DNA of 64,000 bases from Dehalococcoidia bacterium UBA7891 (GTDB lineage Bacteria; Chloroflexota; Dehalococcoidia; Lucifugimonadales; UBA826): positions 1,534-65,533 of the forward strand of contig DLRJ01000113.1 of assembly GCA_002500485.1 (NCBI GenBank), written 5' to 3'. A program made the position numbers and the translations under genes. Positions 61,716-64,000 of this stretch are shown piece by piece. Numbering within the stretch: position 1 is the first letter of the stretch; every line of letters starts with the position of its first letter. The notes under the pieces are model-generated. The model did no database searches. It saw only the letters and a list, made by a program, of their open reading frames with translations, and had not been told where the DNA came from.

Positions 61716-62523
61716 CGCCAATAATTCCCTTTATCTCGGCTACTAATTTTGGCAAAGAATCTTCTGTGGGGCCTTTTATAGACTCGGTAGCCGCTTCAGA
61801 TATCGGAGTCTCCTCCGGGTTAATTTCTATTATTTTTCCACCGGAAGATGAAACTTCCCTTGGGAAACCAGCGGCTGGGTATACTGTTGCTGAAGTCCCA
61901 ATGACCAAAATGCAGTCGGCCAGTCTAGTTTCATTTACACAAGTATTTAAGGTCGAAAACGGAATGGGTTCACCAAACATTACAGTATCTGGTTTCACGA
62001 TTCCTAAGCATGTATTACATTTGGGAGGTAGGTTTTGTTTCCAATCCAATCTTATTTGGTCAAACTCATCTCGATGCCATCTCATATCACAATTGACACA
62101 TCGTAATTTGATTCTATTTCCGTGTATTTCGGTCACATTCTTGGATCCGGCAATGTGATGTAAGTTGTCTATATTTTGAGTAATTTGGTGTTTTAAAATA
62201 TTAAGTTTTTCAAGATTTACCAATGCTAAGTGGCCAGGGTTTGGTTTTGCTTTTTCAATTGCCTCTCGAAATTGAGTTCTTTCAGGATCAACTTCAGAAT
62301 TTAGGTTTTGTTCCCACCATGCTTTAGGGTCGGCAAGAAAATTTTCGTATCCGTTGTTGGGTGGTTCACCTAATTTTGTCCATAATCCGCCGGCACCTCT
62401 AAAAGTAGGTATTCCACTTTCAACTGATAATCCGGCACCAATCAAGGCTATGGTATATCGAGATTGAACTATTATTTTGGCAGCAGCAGATATTGATTTT
62501 TGTTTTTTAATTTCCATTTCCAT
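61699..62523 (-). CDS. NAD-dependent protein deacylase (Sir2 family)
   Basis: A 274-residue sirtuin that removes acyl groups from lysines using NAD. The motif G-A-G-L-S-V-E-S-G-I-P-T-F-R-G (about 30-44) and T-Q-N-I-D-N-L-H (about 114) are intact. Zinc Cys residues are in L-R-C-V-N-C and P-K-C-N-T-C. The length is slightly above the usual 235-250. It lies between recF and the small membrane gene. Confidence 0.92.
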   Translation of the reverse strand: MEMEIKKQKSISAAAKIIVQSRYTIALIGAGLSVESGIPTFRGAGGLWTKLGEPPNNGYENFLADPKAWWEQNLNSEVDPERTQFREAIEKAKPNPGHLALVNLEKLNILKHQITQNIDNLHHIAGSKNVTEIHGNRIKLRCVNCDMRWHRDEFDQIRLDWKQNLPPKCNTCLGIVKPDTVMFGEPIPFSTLNTCVNETRLADCILVIGTSATVYPAAGFPREVSSSGGKIIEINPEETPISEAATESIKGPTEDSLPKLVAEIKGIIGDDPTS

Positions 62524-62529
62524 TCAATT

Positions 62530-63702
62530 CTAAATTGTTTTTACGGAACCGTTTAAAACTTCCAATCTGTTGGAACTATTTACAAATGATTCCGGAATGT
62601 TACTCGGTTCAGCGGTAGTTAGAATAACTTGATCGTGCTTTTCTAGGTGTTCTACTAACTTTTCTCTGCGTGTTTGGTCTAACTCGGACATTACATCGTC
62701 CAGCAACAACACAGGTTTTGTAGTCCTACGGGCATATAAAAATTCTGATTCAGCCATCTTTAAAGCTAAAATAGCCGTTCTTGACTGGCCTCTAGAGGCG
62801 TACTTTGAGGCCTCCATATTATCAATTGCAAATATTAAATCGTCTCTATGGGGACCAATACTTGTAGATCCTTGGGCTATGTCCTTTCTTCTGGACTCTT
62901 CCAGATCCTTTAAGAAATTTTCCAGATCTATGTATTCAGAGAGATGATCTGTTCTCGCGTAACGAATACTCATTTTTTCATTTCTACCACCCATAAGTCT
63001 ATGAAACGGAAGAGATGCGCCTTCTAATATTTTCACGGCTTCTTGCCGTTTTCTTGTGAGAAGAACAGCATTTTTTGCTAATTGTTGGTCCCAAAATGTT
63101 AGTTCGTTTGCCGAAGAGGAGCCGTCCCGTATCAATCTCAAAAGATGGTTTCTTTGAGTATTTGCTTTTTGATACTGCTGTATGGATGAAAGATATTCCT
63201 TGTCGACTTGAGAAAGTAGTATGTCAAGATATCTACGCCTCACAGACGGGCTACCATATATTAGGTCTAGGTCACCAACGCTAAATAAAACGGCGTTAAC
63301 AATGCCTACCAACTCGGAAGATCTTTTTGGAGAACCGTTAATCCGTATAAATTTTTGTGCAACGAACCCGTGAATATTCTGTGATAGCTGGCACCTATAA
63401 TGGATCTCGAGATTTTCTGATCCCTGGGTGTGTTCAGTAACACATCCGATTTTGGAGTAACTCAATTCCTGCTGGTTGAGTTGTAGTACAGAGGATTTGT
63501 TGATTAATTCTCTGTCAGTGGTGACTTTTGGTGACTTGGCAATGGCCATCATATAGATTGCCTCTAGAAGATTACTTTTGCCATGGCCATTTGCTCCTTG
63601 AATAACTGTGGTCCCAGGAGGCAACGCGAGTTCCAAACTGTCATAATTTCGAAAATTAAGAAGGCTTAAATGGGAGATGCGAATGAGAATTCTCCAAAGC
63701 AA
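62530..63702 (-). CDS. recF: DNA replication and repair protein RecF
   Basis: RecF loads RecA at gaps, as an SMC-like ATPase. The protein is 390 residues as opened here, with Walker A G-A-N-G-H-G-K-S near 36-43. The ABC signature region carries A-S-R-G-Q-S-R, and Walker B V-L-L-L-D-D-V-M-S-E-L-D is clear. The usual RecF start R-I-S-H-L-S-L-L-N-F-R-N-Y begins six codons inside the frame at an ATT (63684) with GGAG 7 bases away, whereas the TTG at 63702 has no site. The true start could therefore be the rare ATT. Confidence 0.93.
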   Translation of the reverse strand: MLWRILIRISHLSLLNFRNYDSLELALPPGTTVIQGANGHGKSNLLEAIYMMAIAKSPKVTTDRELINKSSVLQLNQQELSYSKIGCVTEHTQGSENLEIHYRCQLSQNIHGFVAQKFIRINGSPKRSSELVGIVNAVLFSVGDLDLIYGSPSVRRRYLDILLSQVDKEYLSSIQQYQKANTQRNHLLRLIRDGSSSANELTFWDQQLAKNAVLLTRKRQEAVKILEGASLPFHRLMGGRNEKMSIRYARTDHLSEYIDLENFLKDLEESRRKDIAQGSTSIGPHRDDLIFAIDNMEASKYASRGQSRTAILALKMAESEFLYARRTTKPVLLLDDVMSELDQTRREKLVEHLEKHDQVILTTAEPSNIPESFVNSSNRLEVLNGSVKTI

Positions 63703-63814
63703 GTGCAGTGTGTCGTAATCCGCTGTTATTGGAAGGATTTTAGCATGTTAGTTATATCGTGTGAGTTATATAGTTATTCTGAAAAGTTTTTGAAGGTTTA
63801 GGAGATTAGTATTG

Positions 63815-64000
63815 ATGAAATCGGTAGTTGCGTTGGCAGGTGGAGTTGGAGGAGCTAAATTGGCCCTTGGGTTTTCTTATATTTTAGGTTCTGAGGAGTT
63901 GACAGTTGTGGTCAATACTGCTGATGATGACTGTTTCTATGGATTACATATTTCCCCTGACGTAGATACTGTTCTATATACCTTAGCAGGCGTATCCAAT
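63815..64000 (+). CDS. cofD: 2-phospho-L-lactate transferase (partial, runs off the window)
   Basis: The first 62 codons of CofD, which joins the side chain to Fo in coenzyme F420 synthesis. A-L-A-G-G-V-G-G-A-K-L-A and N-T-A-D-D-D match the family start. AGGAG stands 10 bases from ATG 63815, with a TTG one codon earlier at better spacing. Presence of this gene implies that the organism makes F420. It is divergent from recF. Confidence 0.88.
   Translation, partial: MKSVVALAGGVGGAKLALGFSYILGSEELTVVVNTADDDCFYGLHISPDVDTVLYTLAGVSN

Noticed and set aside
1..64000. CRISPR arrays, insertion sequences, prophage genes or integrase sites
   Set aside because: I saw no regularly spaced repeats, transposase, integrase or phage structural genes. 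The only repeats are short inverted repeats and one tandem duplication.

Overview
The window is a dense, AT-leaning bacterial chromosome segment with about 70 protein genes, one tRNA and very little intergenic DNA. It has no insertion sequence, prophage or CRISPR array. Several markers together point to Chloroflexota, most likely the marine SAR202 lineage: an 11-subunit complex I operon lacking NuoEFG, the paired SCO1664-family and DUF3090 genes, a CofD-type gene of coenzyme F420 synthesis, stand-alone BioD-like/DRTGG and DUF35/thiolase genes, many TTG starts, and several lipoproteins. No 16S rRNA gene is present, so this placement is inference.

Layout. 1-7 kb: a zinc-ribbon/PQQ-propeller membrane protein, a pentapeptide-repeat protein, pth, a secreted HExxH metallopeptidase, a 14-helix MFS exporter and a methyltransferase. 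7.4-12 kb: trpB, then four membrane or exported proteins rich in histidine and cysteine. They look like a metal-handling (probably copper) cassette and are the least understood part of the window. 12-20 kb: a DUF2082-type zinc ribbon, an octopine-dehydrogenase-like enzyme, the purine block purF-purN-purM-purH, a family 2 glycosyltransferase and a nicotinate phosphoribosyltransferase. 20.3-29.2 kb (minus strand): tilS, a histidine phosphatase, a CNNM/CBS protein, recX-recA, sucD-sucC, tRNA-Ser(UGA), SCO1664 and DUF3090. 29.4-35.4 kb: rpsU with a structured leader, a BioD-like/DRTGG protein, gamma-glutamyltransferase, an MFS protein and a metallo-beta-lactamase-fold hydrolase.

35.5-45.5 kb is one operon, nuoABCDHIJKLMN, with genes overlapping or nearly touching; it encodes the quinone-binding and proton-pumping parts of complex I without the NADH-input module. 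45.6-54.6 kb is a mixed set: PIG-L deacetylase, cupin, DapA-like lyase, NHL propeller, a lipoprotein cyclophilin with a novel-looking N-terminal domain, GNAT, two tandem SDR paralogues, trmL, a 44-residue Cys protein, a JAMM protease and a phosphodiesterase. 54.6-64 kb: CPBP protease with zinc ribbon, thiolase-like protein plus DUF35 partner, DUF1537 sugar-acid kinase plus class II aldolase, GMC oxidoreductase, a small membrane protein, sirtuin, recF, and the start of cofD.

Together the genes suggest an aerobic or microaerobic heterotroph that oxidises varied organic compounds (SDR, GMC, thiolase, aldolase, succinyl-CoA synthetase) and feeds a truncated complex I from a non-NADH donor. Translation starts were chosen from Shine-Dalgarno spacing and family alignment, so several differ from the longest open frame.
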